Shown here: in pieces, positions 25,369 to 33,472 of the stretch | How positions within the stretch are numbered: position 1 is the first letter of the stretch | Layout: each line of letters begins with the position of its first letter | From: Candidatus Zixiibacteriota bacterium | GTDB taxonomy: Bacteria; Zixibacteria; MSB-5A5; GN15; FEB-12 | Length of the DNA stretch: 52,899 bases | Assembly (NCBI GenBank): GCA_020351995.1 | Contig: CP070674.1 | Location: 2,473,314 to 2,526,212 of the forward strand | Direction of reading: 5' to 3' | The notes under the pieces: generated by a model | The model's input: only the letters and a program-made list of their open reading frames with translations | What the model was told of the DNA's origin: nothing | Database searches by the model: none | Made by a program: the position numbers and the translations under genes

Positions 25369-26331
25369 ATGGCTGAAAATACCGGTGGTCATCAGTTGCG
25401 TGCTGCAGTGGTTGGTATGGGGCCAGTCGGCACCATCCTCGCTGCGCATCTCATCGATGCCGGGGCGCACGTGGTGCTGTGCGACATCGACCATGAAAGA
25501 ATCGACCGGATGAAAGACGACGGAATCCGCCTGGAGCAGACGATTGAAAAAACGGTCGACGTTGCCGATGGTTGTTACTCGATCTCGGACTTAAAGCAGT
25601 TCGACCTGGACCTCATAGCCGTCGCCGTAAAGACCCCGACCCTCGCAATAATAATCCCTAAGATTGCGGAAATCACCTCTGATAAAATGTTCGTTATGTG
25701 TGTCCAGAATGGTTTGGATAACGAACTGGAAATCGCCAGGACTCTCGGTGAAAGTAAAACCCTGCGTTTCTCCATCAATTACGCCGGCGGAATGAGCGCG
25801 CCAAGCGCGGTCAAGGTCACTTTCTTCAATCCGCCCAACTATATAGCTGCCCTCACGAGAGAGGGCGATGCAATCGCGGCCGAAATCGCCCGGCTTCTCA
25901 CGTCGGCGGGTCTGGAAACCAAAGTCCCTGAAAACATTCGTGACCATATCTGGATAAAAGCCATCTTGAACTCGGCCCTTTCTCCTGTCTGCGCTATCAC
26001 CGGACTGACCATGAAAGAAGTCACCGACCATGAACTGGGTCTTAAGCTCGTGACAGCGCTGATCGATGAATCGGTACGCGTGGCCGAAGCTGAAGGGCTT
26101 AAATTCGACGAGGGGTTCAAGGAGTTCTGCCTGAAATATCTGAAGGGCGGCGGGTACCACCGTCCTTCCATGTGGGTTGATCTGGATGCCGGCCTGCCTA
26201 CTGAGATTGACTTTCTCAACGGAAGAATCGCGTATTATGGACGAAAGCATGGCCTGCCCACACCCTATAATGACACCATTACTGCTCTGGTCCATATGCT
26301 GGAACTGTCGTCTAAGAATCAGGAAAAATAA
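25369..26331 (+). CDS. Ketopantoate reductase (ApbA/PanE)-family dehydrogenase
   Basis: The 320-residue protein has an N-terminal Rossmann motif (AVVGMGPVGTILAAHL), a VQNGLDNELEIA segment of the PanE substrate loop, and the C-terminal helical domain (DHIWIKAILNSALSPVCAITG) with the Lys/Asn/Ser residues of the family. Formal family function is NADPH reduction of 2-dehydropantoate to pantoate. No other pantothenate genes are nearby, and it sits between a symporter and the benzoyl-CoA genes in the same transcription direction (30 bases before had). A role on a 2-oxo or 3-oxo acid in the aromatic pathway, or in CoA supply, are both possible. GGAGATAATC precedes the ATG. Confidence 0.8.
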   Translation: MAENTGGHQLRAAVVGMGPVGTILAAHLIDAGAHVVLCDIDHERIDRMKDDGIRLEQTIEKTVDVADGCYSISDLKQFDLDLIAVAVKTPTLAIIIPKIAEITSDKMFVMCVQNGLDNELEIARTLGESKTLRFSINYAGGMSAPSAVKVTFFNPPNYIAALTREGDAIAAEIARLLTSAGLETKVPENIRDHIWIKAILNSALSPVCAITGLTMKEVTDHELGLKLVTALIDESVRVAEAEGLKFDEGFKEFCLKYLKGGGYHRPSMWVDLDAGLPTEIDFLNGRIAYYGRKHGLPTPYNDTITALVHMLELSSKNQEK

Positions 26332-26361
26332 AATTTGATTAGTATCCCGCAGGAGGAATCA

Positions 26362-27417
26362 ATGAAAGAAATACTCGCCTATCAAATGACCGAAAAAGAC
26401 AAGCCCTTCGAAAAGACGGCTATACCTGTACCCGAACTGAGCGAGGGTGACGCTCTGGTTGAGATCGCCGGGTGTGGTGTCTGTCACACCGATCTGAGCT
26501 TCTGGCATTATGGGGTTCCCACCCGTCATGAGCTTCCGCTGGTATTGGGACATGAAATCAGCGGCACCGTTATCGCAGGTCCGTCACAATGGAAGGGTAA
26601 ACCGGTTATCATACCTGCCGTGTTGCCGTGCGGCGAATGCGAACTGTGCAAAGGCGACCGTAGTAATATCTGTCAGAATCAGAAAATGCCCGGCAACGAT
26701 TTCCACGGCGGCTTCGCCAGCCACGTCGTGGTACCATCGAGATTCCTCGCCGAAGTGCCCGATGCGGCCCTGGCGGGCCATACTCTCGCGGAGCTTTCCG
26801 TGATAGCCGATGCCGTTTCTACTCCATATCAGGTTATTGTCAAAAGTGAACTGAAGCCGGGCGACCTTGCCATCGTCATCGGTGTTGGTGGTGTTGGCAT
26901 CTATGCCGCCCAATTGGCCCATATCATGGGCGCGAAAGTGCTCGCCATCGACATAGCCCAGGAAAAACTGGACCAGCTTGCCGAGTTCGGGGTCACCTCA
27001 ACCATCAACTCCAAAGGCCTTGACATAAAAGAAATCAAAAATCAAGTCAAGGGCGCTGGAAAACAACTGGGAACGTCGCGCTTCGGTTGGAAAATCTACG
27101 AAATGTCCGGAACCAAAGCCGGCCAGGAACTGGCCTTTGCTCTTCTGGGCATTGCCGGCTCGGTCTCTATCGTTGGCTTCACTTTAGACAAACTGGAAGT
27201 GCGCCTGAGCAATCTCATGGCCTTCGATGGACAGGTAATCGGAACCTGGGGATGCAAACCGGAACTCTACGCCGATGTGATAAAACTCACAGCCGATGGC
27301 AAACTGAAACTGAAACCCTTTACAGCTACCTTCCCTCTGTCACAGATAAACGATATCTTTCAACAGACACTGGAACACAAGCTGTTAAAGAGGTCGGTCC
27401 TGACACCAGACTTTTAG
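26362..27417 (+). CDS. had: 6-hydroxycyclohex-1-ene-1-carbonyl-CoA dehydrogenase (Had, BzdX type)
   Basis: This 351-residue zinc-type medium-chain dehydrogenase has the catalytic zinc region GCGVCHTDLSFWHYG, the GHEISG motif, the structural zinc Cys set CGECELCKGDRSNIC, and the NAD motif IGVGGVGIYAAQ. The FWHYGVPTRHELPLVLGHE region and the genes next door (oah, dch) identify it as the enzyme that oxidises 6-hydroxycyclohex-1-ene-1-carbonyl-CoA to the 6-oxo compound with NAD+. I choose ATG 26362 behind a strong AGGAGGAATCA site over the in-frame TTG 27 bases upstream. Confidence 0.87.
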   Translation: MKEILAYQMTEKDKPFEKTAIPVPELSEGDALVEIAGCGVCHTDLSFWHYGVPTRHELPLVLGHEISGTVIAGPSQWKGKPVIIPAVLPCGECELCKGDRSNICQNQKMPGNDFHGGFASHVVVPSRFLAEVPDAALAGHTLAELSVIADAVSTPYQVIVKSELKPGDLAIVIGVGGVGIYAAQLAHIMGAKVLAIDIAQEKLDQLAEFGVTSTINSKGLDIKEIKNQVKGAGKQLGTSRFGWKIYEMSGTKAGQELAFALLGIAGSVSIVGFTLDKLEVRLSNLMAFDGQVIGTWGCKPELYADVIKLTADGKLKLKPFTATFPLSQINDIFQQTLEHKLLKRSVLTPDF

Positions 27418-27493
27418 AATTGCCGGTAAGACTGTCTGGCTAATATAAAGAAAAGTTGAATTAACAATTTTTATCGAAATAGGAGATACGCAA

Positions 27494-28579
27494 ATGAGCA
27501 AAAATCTAATCAGTCACAATCTGGTGGAAGTCGACTTCAAGGAAATCATATACGAACTGCGACCGTGTCTGGACATGAACGGCCAGCCGGTTAAAGGATT
27601 ATACAATGCCTGGATACTCCTCAATAACCCGAAACAGTACAACTCATACACCACCGACGCCGTCAAGGAAGTCATCCTTGCCTTCAGGCAGGCCTCAAAT
27701 GACCGTTCAGTCGTAGCTGTGGTCTTTACCGCGGTGGGCGACAAGGCCTTCTGCACCGGCGGCAATACCAAGGAGTACGCGGAGTACTATGCTGGACGAC
27801 CGCTGGAATACAAGCAGTACATGCGCCTGTTCAACGACATGATTACATCTATTCTAATGTGCGACAAGCCGGTCATCTGCCGCGTAAACGGTATGCGCAT
27901 TGCCGGTGGCCAGGAGATTGGAATGGCTTGCGACTTTACTGTCGCCAGCGACCTCGCTGTATTTGGCCAGGCCGGACCCAAACACGGCAGTGCCCCTGAT
28001 GGAGGAAGTACCGATTTCCTGCACCTCTTCGTCGGTATCGAGCGCGCCATGCAGAGCTGTACCCTGTGTGAAATGTGGAGCGCGTACGAGGCTAAAAATA
28101 ACGGACTTATCACCGAGGCGATACCGGTTCTCAAGGTTGATGGCAAGTTCGTGCGCAACCCGATGGTCATCACTGATCGCTGGCTCGATGAATCAGGCGC
28201 TGTCGTTTACGGCAAGAACAAATCGGGCGATGACCGGGCTGCCGCCAAAGAAGTCTTGACCGGAGGAACCGTCGATCTGGCCCCGCTGGACAAGTACGTG
28301 GAATCCTTGTGCACGAAAATGATGTATCTCATGCCCGATTGCGTCAACAAGACACTTAACAGTCTCAGAAAAAAGAAACTTGAGCATTGGGACAGAAATC
28401 AGCAGTCCAACCGTGACTGGCTGGGACTGAACATGATGACCGAGGCCAAAGCCGGGTTCCGGGCGTTCAACGAAGGTCCCAAGGGAAACAGGGAAGTGGA
28501 CTTCATCAAGCTCCGCACCATGCTTTCTGAAGGACACCCGTGGGACGATGAGCTTCTTAACGCTATTTTGCCAGGGTAA
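27494..28579 (+). CDS. oah: 6-oxocyclohex-1-ene-1-carbonyl-CoA hydrolase (Oah, BzdY/BamA type)
   Basis: The 361-residue crotonase-family ring-opening hydrolase is longer than ordinary hydratases, as expected. Diagnostic segments include ILLNNPKQYNSYTTDAVKE, AFCTGGNTKEYAEYYAG, VNGMRIAGGQEIGMACDFT, GQAGPKHGSAPDGGSTDFL and LGLNMMTEAKAGFRAFNEG. These are the conserved regions used to trace bamA genes across anaerobic aromatic degraders. It adds water and cleaves the ring of 6-oxocyclohex-1-ene-1-carbonyl-CoA to 3-hydroxypimelyl-CoA. AGGAGATACGCAA precedes the ATG, and dch follows after five bases. Confidence 0.95.
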   Translation: MSKNLISHNLVEVDFKEIIYELRPCLDMNGQPVKGLYNAWILLNNPKQYNSYTTDAVKEVILAFRQASNDRSVVAVVFTAVGDKAFCTGGNTKEYAEYYAGRPLEYKQYMRLFNDMITSILMCDKPVICRVNGMRIAGGQEIGMACDFTVASDLAVFGQAGPKHGSAPDGGSTDFLHLFVGIERAMQSCTLCEMWSAYEAKNNGLITEAIPVLKVDGKFVRNPMVITDRWLDESGAVVYGKNKSGDDRAAAKEVLTGGTVDLAPLDKYVESLCTKMMYLMPDCVNKTLNSLRKKKLEHWDRNQQSNRDWLGLNMMTEAKAGFRAFNEGPKGNREVDFIKLRTMLSEGHPWDDELLNAILPG

Positions 28580-28584
28580 GTGTT

Positions 28585-29361
28585 ATGGCTGATAAGATCT
28601 TGATTGAATCCCTGCACGATGGTCAGGTCGTCTCGCTGACGTTGAACGCGCCCAAGGCCAATGTTCTCGACGCCGAGATGATGACCGACCTGCAGAAGGC
28701 CCTCGATGGCCTGGCTGAACAACCTGACGTCAAAATCGTGACATTCACCGGTGCTGGCGATCACTTTAGTTTTGGCGCCAGCGTACCTGAACACACCAAA
28801 GAAAAAGCCCCGGAAATGCTCCGGCAGTTCCATGGCTTGTTCTATGCTCTCGCCGATCTGGCCATACCGACTGCCGCCCTCATATCGGGCCAATGTCTCG
28901 GCGGCGGGATGGAACTTGCCCTGATGTGCAATTTTCTCTTCGCCGACAAATCGGCCAAACTCGGCCAGCCGGAAATCCAGCTCGGTGTCTTTGCGCCGCC
29001 TGCTTCGTTACTTCTGGCAATGAAAATCGGTCAGGCAAAAGCCGATGACCTCCTGCTCACTGGAAGAGCCGCGTCGGCCGACGAAGCCCACGCTATGGGA
29101 CTGGTGGCGCAGGTCTTCGAGGACCGCGAGTCAATGATGGCTGGTGTCGAAGCCTGGGCCGAAAAACACATCCTGCCCAGGAGCGCGTCCTCACTGAGAT
29201 ACGCCGTGAAAGCGGCGCGGCTGGAATTCAACAATGTCGTCAAAAACAAACTCCAGCAGCAGGAAAGAATGTATCTCGATGAATTGATGGCTACTCACGA
29301 CGCCAACGAAGGAATTCAATCGTTCCTCGAACGGCGCAAACCGGAATGGAAAAACGAGTAA
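28585..29361 (+). CDS. dch: Cyclohexa-1,5-diene-1-carbonyl-CoA hydratase (Dch, BzdW type)
   Basis: This 258-residue crotonase-fold enzyme hydrates the cyclic diene made by benzoyl-CoA reductase to 6-hydroxycyclohex-1-ene-1-carbonyl-CoA. The HFSFGASVPEHTKEKA segment is characteristic of Dch, and the oxyanion-hole region SGQCLGGGMELALMCNF and GQPEIQLGVFAPPAS follow in standard order. It is the last plus-strand gene of the run, ends at a bidirectional hairpin terminator, and completes the set dch-had-oah. The gene order here is had-oah-dch. Confidence 0.9.
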   Translation: MADKILIESLHDGQVVSLTLNAPKANVLDAEMMTDLQKALDGLAEQPDVKIVTFTGAGDHFSFGASVPEHTKEKAPEMLRQFHGLFYALADLAIPTAALISGQCLGGGMELALMCNFLFADKSAKLGQPEIQLGVFAPPASLLLAMKIGQAKADDLLLTGRAASADEAHAMGLVAQVFEDRESMMAGVEAWAEKHILPRSASSLRYAVKAARLEFNNVVKNKLQQQERMYLDELMATHDANEGIQSFLERRKPEWKNE

Positions 29362-29383
29362 CCGCTCCGCCTGAACGTGTGTA

Positions 29384-29433
29384 AAGAAATGCGGGAATCC
29401 CGACACTTACAACCTCGAGATTCCCGTTTTCTT
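29384..29433. terminator. Bidirectional intrinsic terminator between dch and the DUF35 gene
   Basis: Inverted repeat CGGGAATC (29392-29399) and GATTCCCG (29419-29426) with a 19-base loop. It is flanked by AAAGAAA on the left and TTTTCTT on the right, which can extend the stem and act as the U-tract on either strand. It sits between two convergent operons. Confidence 0.65.
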
Positions 29434-29456
29434 GATATACGAAATATTCGTACGGC

Positions 29457-29906
29457 TCAGCTTGATTGACCGACCGACCAAGTTGTTCCCGGTTTCTCCA
29501 GCGAATAGTAAACCTTTATCTCTTCCAGCTCCTCAAACACTCGGGGAACAACCTGAAGATCCATGCCTATCTTGATCTCATCCTCAGATATGGTATCACC
29601 CAACCAGGCCAATAGCCGACCTGTTTCCTTCAGGTCGACCACGCCGATAGTGTAAGGCGTCACATCTTCAAAGCCCGTCGGGGCGGCATGGATTACTGTG
29701 TACGAGAGTAGCTTCGCTTCGCCGCTGAATTCTATGTATTCAAAATCTCCCGATAGGCATTTGCTGCAGTCGGCGCGCGGTGGAAACGATTCCTGCCCGC
29801 ACTGTTTGCATTTGGAACCCATCAGACGCCCGTCTTTGAGGTGATTGGCAAACTCGGAAACTTTCGTATAAGGCGCGAAATTTACTTTTCCAAACCATTT
29901 AAACAT
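29457..29906 (-). CDS. DUF35 zinc-ribbon/OB-fold partner of the adjacent thiolase
   Basis: The 149-residue protein has an N-terminal rubredoxin-like zinc ribbon (CKQCG...CSKC near 33-51) followed by an OB fold (LLSYTVIHAAPTGFED, PYTIGVVDLKETGRLLAW). DUF35/ChsH2-type proteins pair with SCP2-type thiolases or dehydratases and are needed for their activity, as in benzylsuccinyl-CoA thiolase BbsAB. It follows the thiolase by only four bases on the same strand, which supports a physical complex. It is the last gene of the minus-strand operon. Confidence 0.87.
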   Translation of the reverse strand: MFKWFGKVNFAPYTKVSEFANHLKDGRLMGSKCKQCGQESFPPRADCSKCLSGDFEYIEFSGEAKLLSYTVIHAAPTGFEDVTPYTIGVVDLKETGRLLAWLGDTISEDEIKIGMDLQVVPRVFEELEEIKVYYSLEKPGTTWSVGQSS

Positions 29907-29910
29907 GAGC

Positions 29911-31065
29911 TTAGTCCCTCCTTAGGACGTGGACAAAACAATATTGCCCGATACCGCCCACATTATGAGTAAGTCCTGCGTCGGCATTCTTTACCTGTCG
30001 CTCCCCGGCTTCCCCCCGAAGCTGTTTGACAATCTCAACCGTCATGGAAACACCGGTAGCTCCGATTGGATGTCCCTTCGCTTTCAAGCCGCCGTCGATA
30101 TTCACCGGTGTCTGTCCGTCGGCGTACGATTGTCTCTCCTCGATAAATCGACCTCCGGCTCCTTTAGCACAGAACCCCAGGTCTTCGTACGCCATAATCT
30201 CGGCGATCGTGAAACAATCGTGCACCTCGGCCACCTTGATATCTTTCGCCGTGACCCCGGCCATCTTATACGCGATCCGTGAGGCCTCTTCCGCGCTGGG
30301 AAGCCCTGTCAAACTCGGTCGTCTTAGCACCGACATACTCGCTGTGGCGCATCCCACGCCGTCGAGCCACGCCACCGGCTTCTTTGATTTTTTGGCGATA
30401 TCCTCCGATGCGAGAATTACACACGCCGCGCCGTCCGCGTTGGCGCAACAGTCATATACTTGAAAAGGATCCGATACCGGATCGGACTCCAGGGCTTTTT
30501 CAATCGTGATTTCCTTCTGGAACAAAGCGTTCGGATTTCTGGCTCCATAGTAGTGATTCTTGACCGCTACCTGAAGTAACTGCTCGCGGGTGGTGCCATA
30601 CTCATGCATATGGCTCTTGGCAAACAGGGCATAGTAAGCGGGGAAAGTAGTTCCAAATACGGACTCCCACTGCACCTCACCTACTCGACCCATAAGAGCT
30701 AGGATCTCCGGCGTAGAAAGCTCCGTCATCTTCTGACAGCCGATTATCGCCATAAGCCGGTGTGCCCCCGATTGTATCGCCATCCATCCGGTGCGAATAG
30801 CCGCGCTACCCGAGGCACAGGCAACTTCGGTGAGCCATGTCGGCACCGGGTTCAAACCCAAATACTCCTGTACCACACCGGGAAGCGAACGTTGTTTATG
30901 ATATTCCGGGACAGAACCGATAACCGAGCCGTCAATATCCTTCGGATCGATCTGTGCGTCCGCAACCGCCTCGCGAAAAGCCTCGAAAGCTAATTCCTGA
31001 ACGGTAGCGTCACTTCGGCGACCGAATTGTCCGTGTCCTATCCCTATAATTCCCACTCGGGCCAT
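29911..31065 (-). CDS. SCP2-type thiolase, partner of the DUF35 protein
   Basis: The 384-residue thiolase has the active-site Cys in EVACASGSAAIRTGW near residue 86, the VHDCFTIAE segment near 285, and the conserved GGLKAKGHPIGATGVSM loop near 335. I start at ATG 31065 because GGAGGAAACGAT precedes it and the longer frame runs into the SDR gene. With the DUF35 protein and the SDR it resembles the BbsAB-plus-BbsCD arrangement, a dehydrogenase and thiolase pair that finishes beta-oxidation of an aromatic or branched acyl-CoA. The true substrate here is unknown; 3-oxopimelyl-CoA is another candidate. Confidence 0.87.
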   Translation of the reverse strand: MARVGIIGIGHGQFGRRSDATVQELAFEAFREAVADAQIDPKDIDGSVIGSVPEYHKQRSLPGVVQEYLGLNPVPTWLTEVACASGSAAIRTGWMAIQSGAHRLMAIIGCQKMTELSTPEILALMGRVGEVQWESVFGTTFPAYYALFAKSHMHEYGTTREQLLQVAVKNHYYGARNPNALFQKEITIEKALESDPVSDPFQVYDCCANADGAACVILASEDIAKKSKKPVAWLDGVGCATASMSVLRRPSLTGLPSAEEASRIAYKMAGVTAKDIKVAEVHDCFTIAEIMAYEDLGFCAKGAGGRFIEERQSYADGQTPVNIDGGLKAKGHPIGATGVSMTVEIVKQLRGEAGERQVKNADAGLTHNVGGIGQYCFVHVLRRD

Positions 31066-31076
31066 ATCGTTTCCTC

Positions 31077-31826
31077 CTAAATGTATTGACCGCCGTCGAC
31101 CTTGAAGACTTCTCCGGTGATATGACGCGCCTTGTCCGAACACAGAAACGACACCAGGTAGGCAACCTCCTCCGGAGTAGCGATACGTCCCAGAACCGTC
31201 TCATCGATAGCCTTGTTGAGAAACTCGGGTGGTATGTTTCGAGCCATATCCGTCATTACCATTCCCGGGGCCACCACATTGACATTCACATTGAACTTGC
31301 CCAGCTCTCGGGCCAGCGACTTGCTCATCGCGATCTCGCCCCCCTTCGACGCCGCGTAGTTGGTCTGAGCGAACTTCCCCCTGAGACCGTTTATCGATGA
31401 TATGTTGACGATCTTACCACTTTTTTGATCCTTGAAAACAATGGCCGCCGCTTTGTTGTAATTAAAATAACCCTTCAGGTTTACGTTGATAACCTGGTCG
31501 AATTGCTGCTCGGACATCTTCCAGATTACACCGTCCCAGTTGATACCGGCGTTACACACCATAATGTCGAGCTTGCCGAATTCCTTGATAACCCTATCCA
31601 CCATGTTCTGAGCGTCGGCATAACTCGAAACATCCGCTTTTATAGCGAGGCCCTTCCTTCCCATGGCCTCGATTTCCTCAACAACCTTCTTAGCCTCGGT
31701 ATCGTGGCGCCGGTAGTTAATAGCCACATTACAGCCCTCGCGGGCCAGGTCGAGAGCTATGGCCGTTCCTATTCCCAGGCTGCCGCCGGTAACAATGGCG
31801 ACTTTTCCTTCAAGACCCAGATCCAT
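31077..31826 (-). CDS. Short-chain dehydrogenase/reductase (3-hydroxyacyl-CoA or 3-oxoacyl type)
   Basis: The 249-residue classical SDR has TGGSLGIG at the cofactor site, CNAG near 88, INGLRGKFAQTNYAASKGG holding the catalytic Tyr and Lys, and the VAPGMVMTDMA segment. It most resembles FabG-like 3-oxoacyl reductases. In this operon, running into a thiolase, an NAD-dependent 3-hydroxyacyl-CoA dehydrogenase role is more likely. ATG 31826 follows AAAGGAGGACGATTGG; the longer open frame adds 15 residues ahead of that site and is rejected. Its promoter is predicted at 31920-31947. Confidence 0.87.
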   Translation of the reverse strand: MDLGLEGKVAIVTGGSLGIGTAIALDLAREGCNVAINYRRHDTEAKKVVEEIEAMGRKGLAIKADVSSYADAQNMVDRVIKEFGKLDIMVCNAGINWDGVIWKMSEQQFDQVINVNLKGYFNYNKAAAIVFKDQKSGKIVNISSINGLRGKFAQTNYAASKGGEIAMSKSLARELGKFNVNVNVVAPGMVMTDMARNIPPEFLNKAIDETVLGRIATPEEVAYLVSFLCSDKARHITGEVFKVDGGQYI

Positions 31827-31919
31827 CCAATCGTCCTCCTTTGGAAGTTGGAAGCGATAAATTGTGTCCAAACCTGTGAGCGATTCTGGATTAAAAAACC
31901 CATCAAAAACTTAGCCCTG

Positions 31920-31947
31920 AATATATCACACCTGACCGAAAAATCAA
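31920..31947 (-). promoter_or_regulatory. Promoter of the SDR-thiolase-DUF35 operon
   Basis: On the minus strand TTGATT (31947-31942) and TATATT (31925-31920) are separated by 16 bases, giving a start near 31913 and a leader of about 87 bases. It is back-to-back with the plus-strand promoter whose -35 begins 17 bases away. Confidence 0.5.
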
Positions 31948-31963
31948 CGGCTTTTTGACCTGC

Positions 31964-31991
31964 TTGACATTGCGCCCCCGTTTGTTATAAT
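31964..31991 (+). promoter_or_regulatory. Consensus sigma70 promoter of the mocA-xdhC-yqeB operon
   Basis: TTGACA (31964-31969) and TATAAT (31986-31991) are both perfect hexamers with a 16-base spacer. The start codon of mocA lies 24 bases after the -10, so the leader is very short. This is the strongest promoter match in the window. Confidence 0.8.
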
Positions 31992-32014
31992 TCTTACCTG
32001 CTAAGGGGAACGAA

Positions 32015-32641
32015 ATGGCGCGAAACAAGATGACCGTAACCGGAATCATACTCGCCGCGGGGACTTCCGCCCGGATGCACCCCGAAAATAAACTGCTCTT
32101 AAAGTACAAAAGCCATACCATCATCGAAGAAACCCTGGCACAGATGATGAAATCAAATGTGGCTGACATCATCATCGTCACCGGGCACGAGCAGGAGCGA
32201 ATCAAAAGCCTTCTGCGAAAACACCTGAACGACCGGGTCCGATGTATCCATAACCCCGATTACCGTCTCGGGCGGGCGGAGTCGATCAAATGCGCCATCA
32301 GACACGTCGCTGATAGGGCCGATGCTGCCCTGTTTATGGTAGCTGACAAACCGGGAGTAACCACCGCCCTGATTAACCGGGCCATCGACCGCTACGTGGC
32401 CGACCGACCGGCCGTTCTCTATGTCGAAACTCCCAATGGCCGTGGCCACCCTATTATATTCTCGAAATCGCTGTTCGACAACCTGCTTACTCTGGAAGGA
32501 GATCTTGTTGGCAATGAACTTGTCTCGAAATACGCAGATAACCTCGTTAAGCTCAATGATGCTACCCCGCAAATCGATATCGACAATGAACAGGATTACC
32601 GTATATTACTTCAAACCGATGCCGGCCGGGAGACAGCGTGA
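32015..32641 (+). CDS. mocA: Molybdenum cofactor cytidylyltransferase-like protein (MocA)
   Basis: This 208-residue MobA-like nucleotidyltransferase has GIILAAGTSARMHPENKLL at the N-terminus, GRAESIKCAI, a MVADKPGVT metal-site motif, and RGHPIIFSKSLF. MocA makes the cytidine dinucleotide form of Moco used by xanthine dehydrogenase-family enzymes. The distinction from the guanylyl transferase MobA rests on neighbours: xdhC and yqeB follow directly, and the hydroxylase at 315-4185 needs the cytidine form. AAGGGGAACGAA precedes the ATG. Confidence 0.85.
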   Translation: MARNKMTVTGIILAAGTSARMHPENKLLLKYKSHTIIEETLAQMMKSNVADIIIVTGHEQERIKSLLRKHLNDRVRCIHNPDYRLGRAESIKCAIRHVADRADAALFMVADKPGVTTALINRAIDRYVADRPAVLYVETPNGRGHPIIFSKSLFDNLLTLEGDLVGNELVSKYADNLVKLNDATPQIDIDNEQDYRILLQTDAGRETA

Positions 32642-32689
32642 AATCACACACGAATCCGGCGTCATTACCGATAGGACAGGTATCAACCC

Positions 32690-33472
32690 ATGGATATTTT
32701 TGAAGAGATCCGCGACAGGAAAAAAGCCGGGCAACCGTTTGTGCTGGCCACCATAATTACCACCGCTGGTGCCTCTCCACGAGCGCCCGGAGCTCGCATG
32801 CTCGTGTTTCCCGATGGCAAAATCTCCGGAACCATCGGCGGCGGAGCCTTTGAAAAACTGGTCATCGATGACTGCCTGCAGCTTTTGAAAACAGGCAATA
32901 AACACCTGTTCAAGAGATACAGCTTCACCGAAACAGGTGCCGACGCCACCGGCATGTCCTGTGGGGGAGAGGCCGAGGTTTTCATGGAAGCCAGCGCCAA
33001 ACTCAAAAGACTGATTATCTTCGGCGGCGGACACATATGCCGTGATCTCGTCAAGCTCGCCCGCGGTTCAGATTTTTCCATCACCGTAGTGGATAGCCGC
33101 CCGGAAATTCTCAGCGAGTACAACAGCCCCGTCACAACTGTCCAGACCGATTCCGGCTATCAGGAGAACTTCCCGGCCCTTGATGGTGACAGCTATATCG
33201 TCATCGTAACCCACTCCCACAAGGCCGACCGTCCCGTTCTGGAGCGTGTCCTGAAAGAGAAGTGCGCCTATGTCGGCATGATTGGTTCAAAGAACAAAGT
33301 CGCCGAGATGCACGCAGCCCTCGAAAAGTCAGGCCTGGACCGCAAACTCCTCGAAACCGTCCATGCCCCCATAGGACTTGATATCAAAAGCGAGGGCCCG
33401 TATGAAATCGCTGTCTCCATCATGGCCGAATTAATCGCGGTTAAGAACGGGATGGCACGACGCTCGCGATGA
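32690..33472 (+). CDS. xdhC: XdhC/CoxI-family molybdenum hydroxylase maturation protein
   Basis: The 260-residue protein has the XdhC/CoxI N-terminal domain (ATIITTAGASPRAPGARM, SGTIGGGAFE) and a C-terminal Rossmann domain (IIFGGGHICRDLVKLA, VTHSHKADRPVLE, YVGMIGSKNKVAEM). XdhC binds Moco and mediates its sulfuration and insertion into xanthine dehydrogenase-type apoenzymes. It has no other plausible client in the window than the hydroxylase 28 kb away. The 3' end overlaps yqeB by four bases (ATGA). Confidence 0.9.
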   Translation: MDIFEEIRDRKKAGQPFVLATIITTAGASPRAPGARMLVFPDGKISGTIGGGAFEKLVIDDCLQLLKTGNKHLFKRYSFTETGADATGMSCGGEAEVFMEASAKLKRLIIFGGGHICRDLVKLARGSDFSITVVDSRPEILSEYNSPVTTVQTDSGYQENFPALDGDSYIVIVTHSHKADRPVLERVLKEKCAYVGMIGSKNKVAEMHAALEKSGLDRKLLETVHAPIGLDIKSEGPYEIAVSIMAELIAVKNGMARRSR

